Below are positions 34,306 to 44,238 of a stretch of 64,000 bases of DNA, piece after piece. The DNA lies in the NCBI RefSeq assembly GCF_010093225.1, contig NZ_PDWM01000012.1:1-64000 (forward strand), read 5' to 3'. A program made the translations under genes and the position numbers. The notes under the pieces are model-generated. The model searched no databases. It was not told the origin of the DNA and worked only from the letters and a program-made list of their open reading frames with translations. The stretch is from Pseudoxanthomonas koreensis. GTDB lineage: Bacteria; Pseudomonadota; Gammaproteobacteria; Xanthomonadales; Xanthomonadaceae. Each line of letters opens with the position of its first letter. The stretch's first letter is position 1.

Positions 34306-36252
34306 TCAGAGGATCGGGACCAGGCCGGCGCCGAAGGCGGTGAGCATGCGGGTGAAGATCGATTTCGGGCCCAGGTCGACTTCGGGAAAGTCGCCCACGG
34401 ACACGTAGCACTGGTGGAAGCCGGGATCGCGGCGCGGCAGTGGCGCCGGGCAGTCGGGGCCGGGCTGGAACACGTAGTTGGTAGCGTAGCGCCACGGCCA
34501 CAGGTCCAGGATCGGCGATGCCTCCAGCACCTTGCCCATGCTGTAGTTCAGGCCCGACAGCACCGGCGGCTTGGCCCGCGGCGCCACCACCCAGGAATTG
34601 CCCGGCGCGATGTCGCGCTCGATGCTCTGCGCCAGCGCCTGCGCGAACGCCGGATCCTCGATCACCACCACCGCCTCGGTGTTGTAGGTCTCGCTGCGCG
34701 GATCGAAGTTGTGCGTGCCGATCACGCCGATGCGCCGGTCGATTACCACCGATTTCGCATGCAGGCCGGTGCGCGGCCCCTCGCCGTCCACCGGCACCGG
34801 ACGGTTCGCCGGCGTGCTCGTGCTCAGCAGCGACGGCCGCGTCTCGGTGCGCAGCTTGTCCGCCACCTGGCCGTCGTCCACGCCGCCGCTCCCGCCCGGA
34901 CTACCGAGGCTGCCCCCGGGCAGCCCACTGCGCGCGGGCGGCGGCGTGCCGGGTTGCGGATCGGCCGGCCAGCGCGCGCCCAGCGCCGGATCCACCGGCG
35001 GGTCGGCGGGGAACGGCATGTATTCGTAGATGTCGAAGCCCAGTTCGCGCACGTTGCGGCGCTTGTACTTGTAGGTGAGCGCGTAGACGATCGGGTTGTC
35101 GGTCGCGGCCAGGCTGTTGGTCGAGACCAGCACCTTCGGCGGCTGTTCGCGCGCACGCAGGCCGCGGAAGATGTCCAGCGCCTCGTCGGACAGCACCAGG
35201 TACGGGGTCTGCAGCAGGATCTCCTCGCGTGCACCGGCCAGCAGTTCGGCCAGGCCCAGCGACGGCGTGTCGTCGCCGCCCTCGTGGTGCTTCTCCGGCA
35301 GGTCGGCCAGGTAGGACACCTCACCCACCGGCAGCGCCCGTTCCACTAGCCGCTCGCGCACCAGCGCCGCGTCGGCGGCGGCGCGCGACATCAGTCCGAT
35401 GCGCTCCGGGTGCGCCGGCCGCGTCGCCGGCAGCGGCGGCACGCCCTGCGCCAGCAGCACCCTGGCCACGTCGTCCAGGTGTTCGGCGGGCACGCTGCGC
35501 TTGTCGCTCCAGTACAGGGCGAAGTTGTGCTCCATCGCGGCCACGGCCGGCCCGGCCACCAGCACGTCGCGGTCGCGGAAGTTGTACTCGGCGTCCCAGT
35601 CGTAATAGTCGTCCTGGTAGTTGCGCCCGCCGGCGATGCCGACCACGTCGTCCACCACCAGCAGCTTGTTGTGCATGCGCTGGTTGAAGCGGCGGAAGCC
35701 GCAGATCACGCTGGCCGCGTAGTCCAGGTAGTCGGGCATGGCCAGGTTGAAGGTCGGGTTGTAGATGCGCAGTTCCAGGTTCCGGTGCGCGCCGGCAAGC
35801 GCGGCCAGCACCTGCAGGTCGGAGATCGCCGAGAGCTGGTCGATCAGCAACCGCACCTTCACCCCGCGCCGCGCCGCGGCCAGCAGCTCCTCGATCACCA
35901 TCCGCGCGCTGTCGTCGGTGTCGAAGATGTAGGTCTGCAGGTCGATCTTGTCGGTGGCGCTGCGCAGCAGGTTGATCCGCGCCAGCAGCGCTTCGCCGCC
36001 TTCGTCCAGGATCAGCGCGTAGTGGCGCGGCGCCGCGTCGGGCGCGGCCGCGGTCTCGGCGAAGGCACGGCCAGCCAGGTCGCGCAGCTCCGAGGGCACC
36101 GCGCAGCGGTCGGGGCGGTCGCAGTCCAGGGTGGCGTTGCGGCCGGCGACCGCGATCGCGGCGGCGCGGTCGAGCTTCCTGTCCGACATCGTGCTGCAGG
36201 CGGTGGTCGCCAGCAGCAGCGGCACGCACAGCCAGCGCAGCCAGTGGTTCAC
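34306..36252 (-). CDS. Phospholipase D-family lipoprotein (cardiolipin-synthase-like)
   Basis: The 648-residue protein starts with GTG (36252), with a lipoprotein signal VNHWLRWLCVPLLLATTACS. It has the two HKD motifs of the PLD superfamily: MHNKLLVVDD-VVGIAGGRN (first half) and LHAKSVVIDRRIGVIGTHN (second half), each with N/S after. That layout fits a ClsC-like or periplasmic PLD transphosphatidylase. Between the halves lies a Pro/Gly/Ser-rich low-complexity insert of about 65 residues (DPQPGTPPPARSGLPGGSLG and on), which is probably a surface loop. The start overlaps the YceI stop (GTGA), so translation is coupled. The C-terminal part is rich in Trp/Tyr and has no membrane helix. Confidence 0.88.
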   Translation of the reverse strand: MNHWLRWLCVPLLLATTACSTMSDRKLDRAAAIAVAGRNATLDCDRPDRCAVPSELRDLAGRAFAETAAAPDAAPRHYALILDEGGEALLARINLLRSATDKIDLQTYIFDTDDSARMVIEELLAAARRGVKVRLLIDQLSAISDLQVLAALAGAHRNLELRIYNPTFNLAMPDYLDYAASVICGFRRFNQRMHNKLLVVDDVVGIAGGRNYQDDYYDWDAEYNFRDRDVLVAGPAVAAMEHNFALYWSDKRSVPAEHLDDVARVLLAQGVPPLPATRPAHPERIGLMSRAAADAALVRERLVERALPVGEVSYLADLPEKHHEGGDDTPSLGLAELLAGAREEILLQTPYLVLSDEALDIFRGLRAREQPPKVLVSTNSLAATDNPIVYALTYKYKRRNVRELGFDIYEYMPFPADPPVDPALGARWPADPQPGTPPPARSGLPGGSLGSPGGSGGVDDGQVADKLRTETRPSLLSTSTPANRPVPVDGEGPRTGLHAKSVVIDRRIGVIGTHNFDPRSETYNTEAVVVIEDPAFAQALAQSIERDIAPGNSWVVAPRAKPPVLSGLNYSMGKVLEASPILDLWPWRYATNYVFQPGPDCPAPLPRRDPGFHQCYVSVGDFPEVDLGPKSIFTRMLTAFGAGLVPIL

Positions 36253-36830
36253 GGCGCGGTCTCGAGCAGGCGCACGCGCACGGTCAGCCGCACCGCGTCG
36301 GCCAGCGCGACCTGCCACTCGCGCATGCCGTAGTGGCTGCGCTCGATGTCGCCGCGCACCAGGATGTCGCAGTCGCGGCCCGGGCGCTCGCAGCTGGCCG
36401 GCGCCACCTGCAGCCGTTCGCGGTGGCTGGCGCCGCGCAGGGTCAGCGTGCCTTCGAGCGTGCCGCCCTCGTGCAGCAGTCCGGCCGGGTAGGGTTCGGA
36501 GACGAACTCCATCCACGGGTGGCGTTCGGCGTCGAAGAAGCTGGACCCGCGCATCCAGGCGGTGTAGCGCGGCCGGTCCGGGATCCGCGCCTCGGTAGTG
36601 GCCACGCGGATGTGGACGCGGCGGCGACCGTCGGGCAGCTCTTCGACCCGGCCTTCGTAGTGCGGGAAATCGCCGTCCAGGTGCTGGCCGAAGCGGGTGC
36701 GGACCTCGAAGCCCAGGGCGCTGCGTTCCGGATCGAACCGCGAAGGCGGCACGGCTTCCTGCGCGCCCGCCGAAGCGGCAAGCAGCACCAGCGCGCAGGA
36801 CAGCCACGCCTGTCCGCCCGATCCGCGCAT
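36249..36830 (-). CDS. YceI-family periplasmic lipocalin-like protein
   Basis: The 193-residue protein has a signal peptide (SCALVLLAASAGAQ, cleaved near residue 22). The YceI beta-barrel follows: SRFDPERSALGFEVRTRFGQ, a mid strand HIRVATTEARIPDR, the WMRGSSFFDAERHPWMEFVS motif that is diagnostic, and LEGTLTLRGASHRERLQVAP. YceI proteins bind isoprenoid-like lipids in their barrel. Two cysteines in ASCERPGRDCD may form a disulfide. The gene is four bp after sixA and overlaps the phospholipase D gene by four bases, so these three are one translational unit. Confidence 0.92.
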   Translation of the reverse strand: MRGSGGQAWLSCALVLLAASAGAQEAVPPSRFDPERSALGFEVRTRFGQHLDGDFPHYEGRVEELPDGRRRVHIRVATTEARIPDRPRYTAWMRGSSFFDAERHPWMEFVSEPYPAGLLHEGGTLEGTLTLRGASHRERLQVAPASCERPGRDCDILVRGDIERSHYGMREWQVALADAVRLTVRVRLLETAP

Positions 36831-36834
36831 CGGT

Positions 36835-37308
36835 TCAGGGCCACCAGAAGGCGGTCAGCCGGCCCTGTCCGGGTTCGATCGGTATTGCCGGCAACGCCAG
36901 CACCGCCACCGCCGCGGTCGGCATGCCGCGGTACTCGCCGGACTGGCCGCTGTGCAGCAGCGCCACCAACCGCTCCATGCCCGGGTTGTGGCCAACCAGC
37001 ATCAGCCGCTCCACGTCCGCCTGCGCCTGCAGCAGGCCGAACAGGGTGCCGGGGGTGGCTTCGTAGATCGAGGGCTCCAGGCGCTGTTCGGCGTAGCCGG
37101 TGCTGGCCAGCACCGCTTCCAGCGTTTCCCGGGTGCGCCGCGCCGGCGAGCACAGGATCCGGTCCGGGGCCAGGCCGTGGGCGGCCAGCCAGCGCCCGGC
37201 GGCCTCGGCCTCGGCCAGCCCCTGCGCCGACAGCGGGCGGTCCAGGTCGGCCTGACCGATGGTGGCCGGCTCGGCATGGGCATGCCGCAACAGGATCAGT
37301 TCGCGCAC
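36835..37308 (-). CDS. sixA: SixA-like phosphohistidine phosphatase
   Basis: The 157-residue histidine phosphatase has the catalytic MRELILLRHAHAEP (RHG-type His), CSPARRTRETLEAVL, and the second His in LMLVGHNPGMERLV. SixA removes phosphate from His-phosphorylated proteins; in E. coli it acts on nitrogen-PTS proteins. The two catalytic histidines and the arginine are intact. Gene spacing (19 bp after ParA, 4 bp before YceI) suggests one operon. The target here is not known. Confidence 0.9.
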   Translation of the reverse strand: MRELILLRHAHAEPATIGQADLDRPLSAQGLAEAEAAGRWLAAHGLAPDRILCSPARRTRETLEAVLASTGYAEQRLEPSIYEATPGTLFGLLQAQADVERLMLVGHNPGMERLVALLHSGQSGEYRGMPTAAVAVLALPAIPIEPGQGRLTAFWWP

Positions 37309-37327
37309 GCGTCCCTCCTCCGTCCGC

Positions 37328-37960
37328 TCAGGCCTTGGCCAGCCACTTCAGCAGCGGCTCCCAGTCGGCCTGGTGCTCGCGCACCTGCGCGGAGTGGTAG
37401 TCGAACAGGCTGCGGCCCAGCCCGACCAGGACGACGTAGGCCTGGGTGTCGCGCAGCTGCGCCACCACCGGGTAGGGCCAGGTCTTCAGCATCTCCAGCG
37501 CCTGCTGGCTGGCGTTGGTCCAGGGCTTGCTGCGGTTGAGCACCAGGCCCACCGGCAGCTTCTGCTTCCTGACCCGCTTGGCCTTGGCCACGGTGTTGAG
37601 GAAGGCGACCGTGGCCTCGATGTCCAGCGCCGAGGGTTGCACCGGCACCACCATCGCGTCGGCGTGGTCGATGAAGCTGTCCAGGTCGTCGGCCATGGCC
37701 CCGGCCGGGGCATCGATGATCACCCGCTCGGCATCGTCCGGCAGCCAGGTGCGCCAGGCGCGGCGACGGCTGGCGTCGATCGGCAGCACCGCGCTGTCCA
37801 GTTCCGCGCGCCGCTCGGCCCAGCGGGTCGCCGACCCCTGCGGATCGGCGTCGGCCAGCACCGTGCGCTTGCCCTGCAGCGCCGAATGCGCCGCAAGGTG
37901 CGTGGCGATGGTGGTCTTGCCCACCCCGCCCTTGGAACCGGCCACCAGGATCGTCTTCAT
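37328..37960 (-). CDS. ParA-family ATPase, orphan
   Basis: The 210-residue protein has the deviant Walker [19 protein letters not shown] at the N-terminus, [13 protein letters not shown] (switch I) and [13 protein letters not shown] (Walker B/switch II). This matches the small ParA/MinD-type ATPases that position chromosomes, plasmids or large protein complexes. No parB, parS-like site or chemotaxis gene is adjacent, so the cargo is unknown. The C-terminus ends [11 protein letters not shown] and has no membrane-targeting helix. It is the first gene of the minus-strand run and divergent from the AAA+ gene at 38091. Confidence 0.9.
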   Translation of the reverse strand: MKTILVAGSKGGVGKTTIATHLAAHSALQGKRTVLADADPQGSATRWAERRAELDSAVLPIDASRRRAWRTWLPDDAERVIIDAPAGAMADDLDSFIDHADAMVVPVQPSALDIEATVAFLNTVAKAKRVRKQKLPVGLVLNRSKPWTNASQQALEMLKTWPYPVVAQLRDTQAYVVLVGLGRSLFDYHSAQVREHQADWEPLLKWLAKA

Positions 37961-38090
37961 GCGCGCGCTGCCTCCGGTATTGGCTGTCCCGCAGGGTACA
38001 CCGGGCCTCTTGAAGGCGGTAGGAACGGACCGGCGGGACCGCGGGCCGGCGCGCTTGCTATCGTGCGCCGGCCCTTTCCACGGACGCGCC

Positions 38091-39575
38091 ATGAGCCAGT
38101 TGCAGGACCTGACCGCCCTGATCCGGGCCAATACCCCGCTGATCGTGATCGAGACCCGCGACGAGGAGCGGGTGGTGGAACTGTTCCGGCAGTCGCTGAT
38201 GCAGGTCTGGCGCGCCCTGCACCGCTGGACGATCACCGAGGGCCTGCGGCGGATGGACCTGGACCGCGAGGACCCGGCCGAGGGCCCGCCCGACGCCTCC
38301 TCGGTCCTGCGCGCGATCCAGGACGCCGACCAGCGCGGCATCTACGTGCTGCTCGATTTCCATCCCTACCTCGGCTACGCCAGCCACCAGCGCCTGCTGC
38401 GCGACATCGTCCAGCGCCGCGGCTGCCAGCCGCACGTGCTGGTCCTGGTCGGCGCCAGGGTCGAACTGCCGGCCGAGCTGGAGGCGCTGGCGGTGCGCTT
38501 CCGCCCGCGCCTGCCCGATGCCGGCGCGCTGCTGAAGCTGGTCCGCGAGGAAGCGGTCGCCTACGCGCGCGAGAACGGCGGCCGCCGGGTCGAGGCCGAG
38601 GAGGAGGCGGTGCGCCAGATCGTGCGCCACCTGCAGGGCCTGGACCTGCACGACGCACGCCGCATCGCCCGCCAGCTGATACACGCCGACGGCGCGCTCA
38701 CCGCCTCGGACCTGCCGCAGCTGGCGAAGCTGAAGTTCGAACTGCTCAACCGCAGTGGCCACCTGCACTACGAATACGACACCGCCGGCTTCGACGACGT
38801 CGCCGGTGCGCGCCGGCTCAAGCGCTGGATCGGCCAGCGCCGCGCCGCGTTCGCCGGCACTCCGCCACCCGGCCTCGACCCGCCGCGCGGGGTGCTGCTG
38901 CTGGGCGTGCAGGGCTGCGGCAAGTCGCTGCTGGCCAAGGCGATCGCCGGCGGCTTCGGGGTGCCGCTGCTGCGCCTGGATTTCGGCACGCTGTATGCGA
39001 AATACCACGGCGAGACCGAGCAGAACCTGCGCGCGGCGCTGGCCTCGGCCGACCAGCTGGCGCCGTGCGTGCTGTGGATCGACGAGATCGAGAAGGGCGT
39101 GGCCGCCGATGCCGGCGACGGCGATGGCGGCGTGTCGCGGCGCGTGCTCGGCTACCTGCTCACCTGGATGGCCGAGCGCAAGGCGCCGGTGTTCCTGGTC
39201 GCCACCGCCAACCAGGTCCGGCACCTGCCGGCGGAACTGCTGCGCAAGGGCCGCTTCGACGAGATCTTCTTCGTCGACCTGCCCGATCCGGACACGCGGG
39301 TGGAGCTGCTGCGCATCCACCTGCGCGAACGCGGCCTGGAGCCGGAGGCGTTCGCGTTGCCGGCGCTGGCCGCAGCGGCCGACGGCTTCTCCGGCGCGGA
39401 GATCGAGCAGGCCATCGTTTCCGGCCTGTACGCCGCGCACGCCGAACAGCGCGCGCTGGACACCGACCTGCTGATGGCCGAGATCCGCGGCACCCGGCCG
39501 CTGTCGGTGCTGATGGCCGAACAGGTCGCCGAACTGCGCGCGTGGGCGCTGGAGCGCACGGTGCCGGCCGACTGA
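38091..39575 (+). CDS. Ycf46-like AAA+ ATPase
   Basis: The 494-residue protein has an N-terminal Ycf46-type domain (residues 1 to about 225; [40 protein letters not shown]). A classical AAA+ module (about 235-470) follows, with [14 protein letters not shown], Walker [13 protein letters not shown] (about residue 271), Walker [11 protein letters not shown], and sensor 1 and box VII ([23 protein letters not shown]). This layout fits the widespread uncharacterised Ycf46/YcfE-like ATPases of bacteria and plastids. The family has been linked to regulation of photosynthetic carbon uptake in cyanobacteria, which does not apply here. No partner protease is adjacent. Confidence 0.9.
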   Translation: MSQLQDLTALIRANTPLIVIETRDEERVVELFRQSLMQVWRALHRWTITEGLRRMDLDREDPAEGPPDASSVLRAIQDADQRGIYVLLDFHPYLGYASHQRLLRDIVQRRGCQPHVLVLVGARVELPAELEALAVRFRPRLPDAGALLKLVREEAVAYARENGGRRVEAEEEAVRQIVRHLQGLDLHDARRIARQLIHADGALTASDLPQLAKLKFELLNRSGHLHYEYDTAGFDDVAGARRLKRWIGQRRAAFAGTPPPGLDPPRGVLLLGVQGCGKSLLAKAIAGGFGVPLLRLDFGTLYAKYHGETEQNLRAALASADQLAPCVLWIDEIEKGVAADAGDGDGGVSRRVLGYLLTWMAERKAPVFLVATANQVRHLPAELLRKGRFDEIFFVDLPDPDTRVELLRIHLRERGLEPEAFALPALAAAADGFSGAEIEQAIVSGLYAAHAEQRALDTDLLMAEIRGTRPLSVLMAEQVAELRAWALERTVPAD

Positions 39576-39612
39576 GGCGCTCGCCGGGCGCCCCGCCACC
39601 TGCACGCGCTGC

Positions 39613-39668
39613 GTAGAGCGGGGCTTGCCCTGCCCTGCGGATGCGGAGCCCGCGCGCTATGCGCGGGC
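39613..39668. repeat. Single REP of family B plus a perfect hairpin between convergent genes
   Basis: GTAGAGCGGGGCTTGCCC at 39613-39630 is one arm of the second REP family (see 55994-56068). Eighteen bases further on is the hairpin GCCCGCGC-GCTAT-GCGCGGGC (39648-39668). The hairpin lacks a T run, so it is at best a weak terminator for the convergent genes ending at 39575 and 39677. Confidence 0.6.
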
Positions 39669-39676
39669 AGTCGTGC

Positions 39677-40309
39677 TCACGGCCAAGCCGGCGGATCGGC
39701 CTGCCAGGCGGCCAGGACTTCGGCCAGCGCCTGCCGGTCTTCCTCTCTCCAGTCCGGCAGCAACTGCGCGAAGTTGGCGCTGTTGTTCCACAGGTCCGGC
39801 TCGGTGCGCACCGCCGCCGCGTACCAGGCCAGCGCCTCACTCCTGCGGTCGAGCTTCCACAACACCAGGGCCAGGGTCGGCGGCTGCCACGCAGGCGCGG
39901 CCGGCCAACCGCCCAGCAGCTTCCGCCACTGTTCCAGCGCGCGCTGGTATTCGCCGGCCTGGTACAGGTCCCAACCGTAGTTCCAGCCGACCTGGCGGGC
40001 CAGGCGCTGGTTGCCGGTCACGTTGCGCTGCGCGGCCTGGTAGAGCTCCTCGGCCAGGTCCTTGCGCCCGGAGCGCATCGCCACCCGCGCCAGCTGGGCG
40101 CGCGATTCCACGTCGCTGGGCTTGCGCGCCACGCTGGCGGCGAGCTGGTCGATCAGCGCATCGCCCTCGCCGCGCAGGGCCACGACCGGGCGCGTGGTCT
40201 GCGCATCAGCGTCGAAATAGAACTCCTTCGGCGCAGGCAACGACTGGGCCTGGACCAGCAGCGAAGCGAACGCCAGCCCGAAAGCCAGCGGAAAACGCAG
40301 TTTCTTCAC
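39677..40309 (-). CDS. Secreted TPR-like protein
   Basis: The 210-residue protein has a signal peptide MKKLRFPLAFGLAFASLLVQA. A helical part follows, with tetratricopeptide-type units (ESRAQLARVAMRSGRKDLAE, WDLYQAGEYQRALEQWRKLL, ALVLWKLDRRSEALAWYAAA). It ends in LLPDWREEDRQALAEVLAAW. No catalytic motif is visible. It is probably a periplasmic protein-interaction module. It is divergent from the iorAB-type gene, sharing a promoter region of about 150 bp (40310-40457), in which I found no clear -10/-35 pair. Confidence 0.82.
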   Translation of the reverse strand: MKKLRFPLAFGLAFASLLVQAQSLPAPKEFYFDADAQTTRPVVALRGEGDALIDQLAASVARKPSDVESRAQLARVAMRSGRKDLAEELYQAAQRNVTGNQRLARQVGWNYGWDLYQAGEYQRALEQWRKLLGGWPAAPAWQPPTLALVLWKLDRRSEALAWYAAAVRTEPDLWNNSANFAQLLPDWREEDRQALAEVLAAWQADPPAWP

Positions 40310-40457
40310 GATCTATCCCCGCAGAAAACTCCTCCCACCCCCCATCCTAACCGCAGTGCAGCACAGTCCGGGAGTGCGGGCCATCACAGAATGCCGCTTG
40401 ATATCATTCGGAGCCGGGCCGGCGAGGCCCGGTTCCAGCCAGCCCCGGGGCCCGCCA

Positions 40458-43400
40458 ATGACCAGCACCGCCGAACTCACCTCGCCTTCGTCCGCGAACC
40501 TGCCCGGGCTGGAGACGTTCGACCAGGACTACACCCTGGAGCACAAGTACACCCGCCGCGACGGCCGCATCTACCTGAGCGGGGTGCAGGCACTGGTGCG
40601 GCTGCCGCTGATGCAGCAACTGCGCGATGCGGCGGCAGGCTTGAATACCGCCGGCTTCGTCAGCGGCTACCGCGGCAGCCCGCTCGGCGGCTTCGACCTG
40701 GAGCTGTGGCGCGCGCGCAGGCACCTGGAGGCGGCGAAGGTACGCTTCCAGCCCGGCCTCAACGAAGACCTGGGCGCGACCATGGTCTGGGGCACACAGC
40801 AGGCCAACCTGTTCCCCGGCGCGAAGGTCGATGGCGTCTACGCCATGTGGTACGGCAAGGGCCCGGGCGTGGACCGCTGCGGCGACGTGTTCAAGCACGC
40901 CAATGCCGCCGGCACGGCGAAGCACGGCGGGGTGCTGGCGCTGGCCGCCGACGATCACGCCTGCCGCAGCTCCACGCTGCCGCACGGCAGCGAGGACGAA
41001 TTCGTCAGCGCGATGATGCCGGTGCTCAACCCGGCCGGGGTGCAGGACATCCTCGACCTGGGCCTGGTCGGCTGGGCGATGAGCCGTTACACCGGGCGCT
41101 GGATCGGCTTCAAGACCATCGCCGAGACGGTGGAATCCTCGGCCTCGGTGCAGGTGGATCCGTTCGCGCGCACGATCGTGCTGCCGGAGGATTTCGGACT
41201 GCCGCCGGCCGGGCTCAACATCCGCTGGCCGGACCCGCCGCTGGAGCAGGAGATGCGCCTGCACCGCTACGCGGTGCGCGCCGCGCAGGCCTTCGCCCGC
41301 GCCAACGGCATCGACCGCATCGTGCTGGACTCGCCACGGCCGCGGCTGGGGATCGTCACCACCGGCAAGAGCTACCTGGACGTGCTGCAGGCGCTGGAAT
41401 ACCTGGGCCTGGACGAGGCCGCCTGCCGCGACATCGGCATCCGCGTGTACAAGGTCGGCATGACCTGGCCGCTGGAGCCGGAAGGGATCGCGAAGTTCGC
41501 CCGCGGCCTGGAAGACATCGTCGTGGTCGAGGAGAAACGCGCCTTCATCGAGCGGCAGATGAAGGAGCAGTTCTACAACTGGCCGGCCGACTGGGGCCGC
41601 CGCCCGAGCATCGTCGGCAAGTACGACGAGGCCGGCGAGTGGATCCTGCCGTCCACCGGCGAGCTGACTCCGGCGACCATCGCCGGGGTGATCGGGCGGC
41701 GCATACAACGTTTCTTCAATACCGAATCGATCGAGCAGCGGCTGCGCTGGATGGATGCGAAGGAAGCCGAGATGGCGCTTCCCCGCGCCAACTTCCCGCG
41801 CGTGCCGCACTACTGCTCCGGCTGCCCGCACAACACCTCCACGGTGGTGCCGGAAGGCTCGCGCGCGCAGGGCGGGATCGGCTGCCACTACATGGTCACC
41901 TGGATGGACCGCTCCACCGACACCTTCACCCACATGGGCGGCGAAGGCGTCACCTGGGCCGGGCAGGCGCCGTTCACCGACACGCCGCACGTGTTCCAGA
42001 ACCTGGGCGACGGCACCTATTTCCACAGCGGCTCGCTGGCGATCCGCCAGGCGATCGCGGCCAAGGTCAACATCACCTACAAGATCCTCTACAACGACGC
42101 GGTGGCGATGACCGGCGGCCAGCCGGTGGACGGCCAGCTCAGCGTGCCGGACATCGCCTGGCAGATGCGCGCCGAGGGCGTGGACACGATCGTCCTGGTC
42201 AGCGACGACATCTCGCGCTGGCACAAGCGCGAGCTGTTCCCCGGCGGCATGGAGTTCTTCGACCGCGCCGAGCTCGATGCGGTACAGAAGCGCCTGCGCG
42301 AGGTGAAGGGCACCTCGATCCTGATCTACGACCAGACCTGCGCCACCGAGAAGCGGCGCCGGCGCAAGCGCGGCAAGCTCGAGGACCCGCAGAAGCGGGT
42401 GATGGTCAACACCCTGGTCTGCGAAGGCTGCGGCGACTGCGGGCAGAAGAGCTTCTGCGTGTCGGTGCTGCCGAAGGAGACCGAGTTCGGGCGCAAGCGC
42501 GAGATCGACCAGTCCAACTGCAACAAGGACTATTCCTGCGTGTCGGGCTTCTGCCCGAGCTTCGTCACCGTGCACGGCGGCAAGCCGCGCAAGGGCCGCA
42601 AGGCCGATGCGGCGGCGCTGCTGGACGGCCTGCCCGAGCCGGCGTTCCGCTCGGCGCTGGAGCAGCCCTGGAACATCCTCATCACCGGCGTCGGCGGCAC
42701 CGGCGTGGTCACGATCGGCGCCCTGCTGGGCATGGCCGGGCACCTTGAGGGCAAGGGCGCCACCGTGCTCGACCAGACCGGCCTGGCGCAGAAGGGCGGC
42801 GCGGTCACCACCCACATCCGCATCGCTCGCACGCCCGAGGACATCCACGCGGTGCGTATCGCCGCCGGCGAAGCCGACCTGGTGCTGGGCTGCGACATGG
42901 TCGTGGTCAACGACTACTGGGCGCTGTCCAAGGTCCGCGGCGAGCGCTCGGAAGTGGTGCTCAACACCTACGAGGCGATGCCCGGCACCTTCACCACGCG
43001 CCCGGACCTGCACTTCCCCGCCGCCGACATCATCGGCGGCATCCGGCTCGCGCTCGGCGGGCGCGAACCGCGCCTGCTCGATGCCACCCAACTGGCCACC
43101 GCGCTGCTCGGCGATGCCATCGCCAGCAACCTGTTCATGCTCGGCTACGCCTGGCAGCTGGGCCTGGTGCCGATCTCCTTCGCCGCGCTGATGCGTGCGA
43201 TCGAGCTCAACGGCGCGGCCGTGGAAATGAACCGCCAGGCCTTCGCCTGGGGCCGGCTGGCCGCAATCGACCCGCAGGCGGTGGCGGCCGCCGCTGGGCT
43301 GGTGTCCAATCCGGCCACCGCCGACGAGCGCGTGCCCGATGGCCTGCACCAGCTGCCGCCGGGCGACTGGGAAGGCAACGAGTGGGGCAGCACCAGCGCG

Positions 43401-44213
43401 CCGCGGCCGGTCCGTGCCGAGCGCGAACTGCGCGGCCTGCCGGACAGCGCCGGCATGGACACTGCCGGCGCCTCGCCGCTGTCGTCCCCCCTGGACGTCG
43501 CCACCGGTGACATCGTCGCGCTGCCGCTGGACGACCTGCGCCTGTCGCGCAGCCTCGACGAGCTGGTCGCGCGCCGCGAGAAGTTCCTCACCGACTACCA
43601 GGACGCCGCCTACGCGCGCCGCTACACCGACCTGGTGGCGAAGGTGCGCACTGCCGAGCACCTGAAGGCGCCCGGTTCGACCGCGCTGGCCGAGGCGGTG
43701 GCGCGCTACGCGTTCAAGCTGATGGCCTACAAGGACGAGTACGAGGTCGCGCGCCTGTATACCAGCGGCGAGTTCCAGCGCCGCCTGCAGCAGCAGTTCG
43801 AGGGCGACTACACCCTGCGCTTCCACCTGGCCCCGCCGCTGCTGGCGAAGAAGGACGGGCAGGGTCGCCTGGTCAAGGGCGAGTACGGGCCATGGGTGTT
43901 CACCGCGTTCCGCTGGCTGGCGAAGCTGAAGTTCCTGCGCGGCGGTGCGTTCGATGTGTTCGGCCGCACCGCCGAACGACGCATGGAGCGGCAGTTGATC
44001 GCCGACTACTTCACCACCGTGGAGAAGCTGCTGGCCAAGCTGGACGCGGGCAACCTGGAGCTGGCCGCGCAGATCGCCAGCATTCCCGAGCACATCCGCG
44101 GCTACGGCCACGTCAAGGAAGCGCACCTGCACAAGGCCAAGGCGCGCGAGGCGCAGCTGCTGCAGGACTGGGACAGCCCGCTGCGCGTTGTGGATCGCCA
44201 CGCGGCGGCATAG
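40458..44213 (+). CDS. Single-chain indolepyruvate:ferredoxin oxidoreductase
   Basis: This 1251-residue enzyme oxidatively decarboxylates aryl or branched 2-oxo acids to acyl-CoA, passing electrons to ferredoxin. The N-terminal part is the pyrimidine-binding TPP domain (SGVQALVRLPLMQQLRDAA, VSGYRGSPLGGFDLEL). The middle holds the TPP-pyrophosphate domain (GGQPVDGQLSVPD), then a ferredoxin-like Cys cluster (CEGCGDCGQKSFC and later SNCNKDYSC-GFCPS, about residues 654-700). The C-terminal part is the gamma-type domain with ITGVGGTGVVTIGALLGMAG. Aerobic proteobacteria often have this fused form, which works with aromatic amino-acid breakdown. The ATG at 40458 precedes the conserved region; an upstream extension to 40356 is not family-like. 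It is convergent with the lacI gene, with 25 bp between. Confidence 0.95.
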   Translation: MTSTAELTSPSSANLPGLETFDQDYTLEHKYTRRDGRIYLSGVQALVRLPLMQQLRDAAAGLNTAGFVSGYRGSPLGGFDLELWRARRHLEAAKVRFQPGLNEDLGATMVWGTQQANLFPGAKVDGVYAMWYGKGPGVDRCGDVFKHANAAGTAKHGGVLALAADDHACRSSTLPHGSEDEFVSAMMPVLNPAGVQDILDLGLVGWAMSRYTGRWIGFKTIAETVESSASVQVDPFARTIVLPEDFGLPPAGLNIRWPDPPLEQEMRLHRYAVRAAQAFARANGIDRIVLDSPRPRLGIVTTGKSYLDVLQALEYLGLDEAACRDIGIRVYKVGMTWPLEPEGIAKFARGLEDIVVVEEKRAFIERQMKEQFYNWPADWGRRPSIVGKYDEAGEWILPSTGELTPATIAGVIGRRIQRFFNTESIEQRLRWMDAKEAEMALPRANFPRVPHYCSGCPHNTSTVVPEGSRAQGGIGCHYMVTWMDRSTDTFTHMGGEGVTWAGQAPFTDTPHVFQNLGDGTYFHSGSLAIRQAIAAKVNITYKILYNDAVAMTGGQPVDGQLSVPDIAWQMRAEGVDTIVLVSDDISRWHKRELFPGGMEFFDRAELDAVQKRLREVKGTSILIYDQTCATEKRRRRKRGKLEDPQKRVMVNTLVCEGCGDCGQKSFCVSVLPKETEFGRKREIDQSNCNKDYSCVSGFCPSFVTVHGGKPRKGRKADAAALLDGLPEPAFRSALEQPWNILITGVGGTGVVTIGALLGMAGHLEGKGATVLDQTGLAQKGGAVTTHIRIARTPEDIHAVRIAAGEADLVLGCDMVVVNDYWALSKVRGERSEVVLNTYEAMPGTFTTRPDLHFPAADIIGGIRLALGGREPRLLDATQLATALLGDAIASNLFMLGYAWQLGLVPISFAALMRAIELNGAAVEMNRQAFAWGRLAAIDPQAVAAAAGLVSNPATADERVPDGLHQLPPGDWEGNEWGSTSAPRPVRAERELRGLPDSAGMDTAGASPLSSPLDVATGDIVALPLDDLRLSRSLDELVARREKFLTDYQDAAYARRYTDLVAKVRTAEHLKAPGSTALAEAVARYAFKLMAYKDEYEVARLYTSGEFQRRLQQQFEGDYTLRFHLAPPLLAKKDGQGRLVKGEYGPWVFTAFRWLAKLKFLRGGAFDVFGRTAERRMERQLIADYFTTVEKLLAKLDAGNLELAAQIASIPEHIRGYGHVKEAHLHKAKAREAQLLQDWDSPLRVVDRHAAA

Positions 44214-44238
44214 CGCGACCGTGCCGGCGGCGCTGGTC

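Noticed and set aside
40404-44201. Minus-strand open frame spanning nearly the whole iorAB-type gene
   Set aside because: Antisense shadow with no domain, rich in His, Gln and Val; the plus strand encodes clear TPP and Fe-S motifs.
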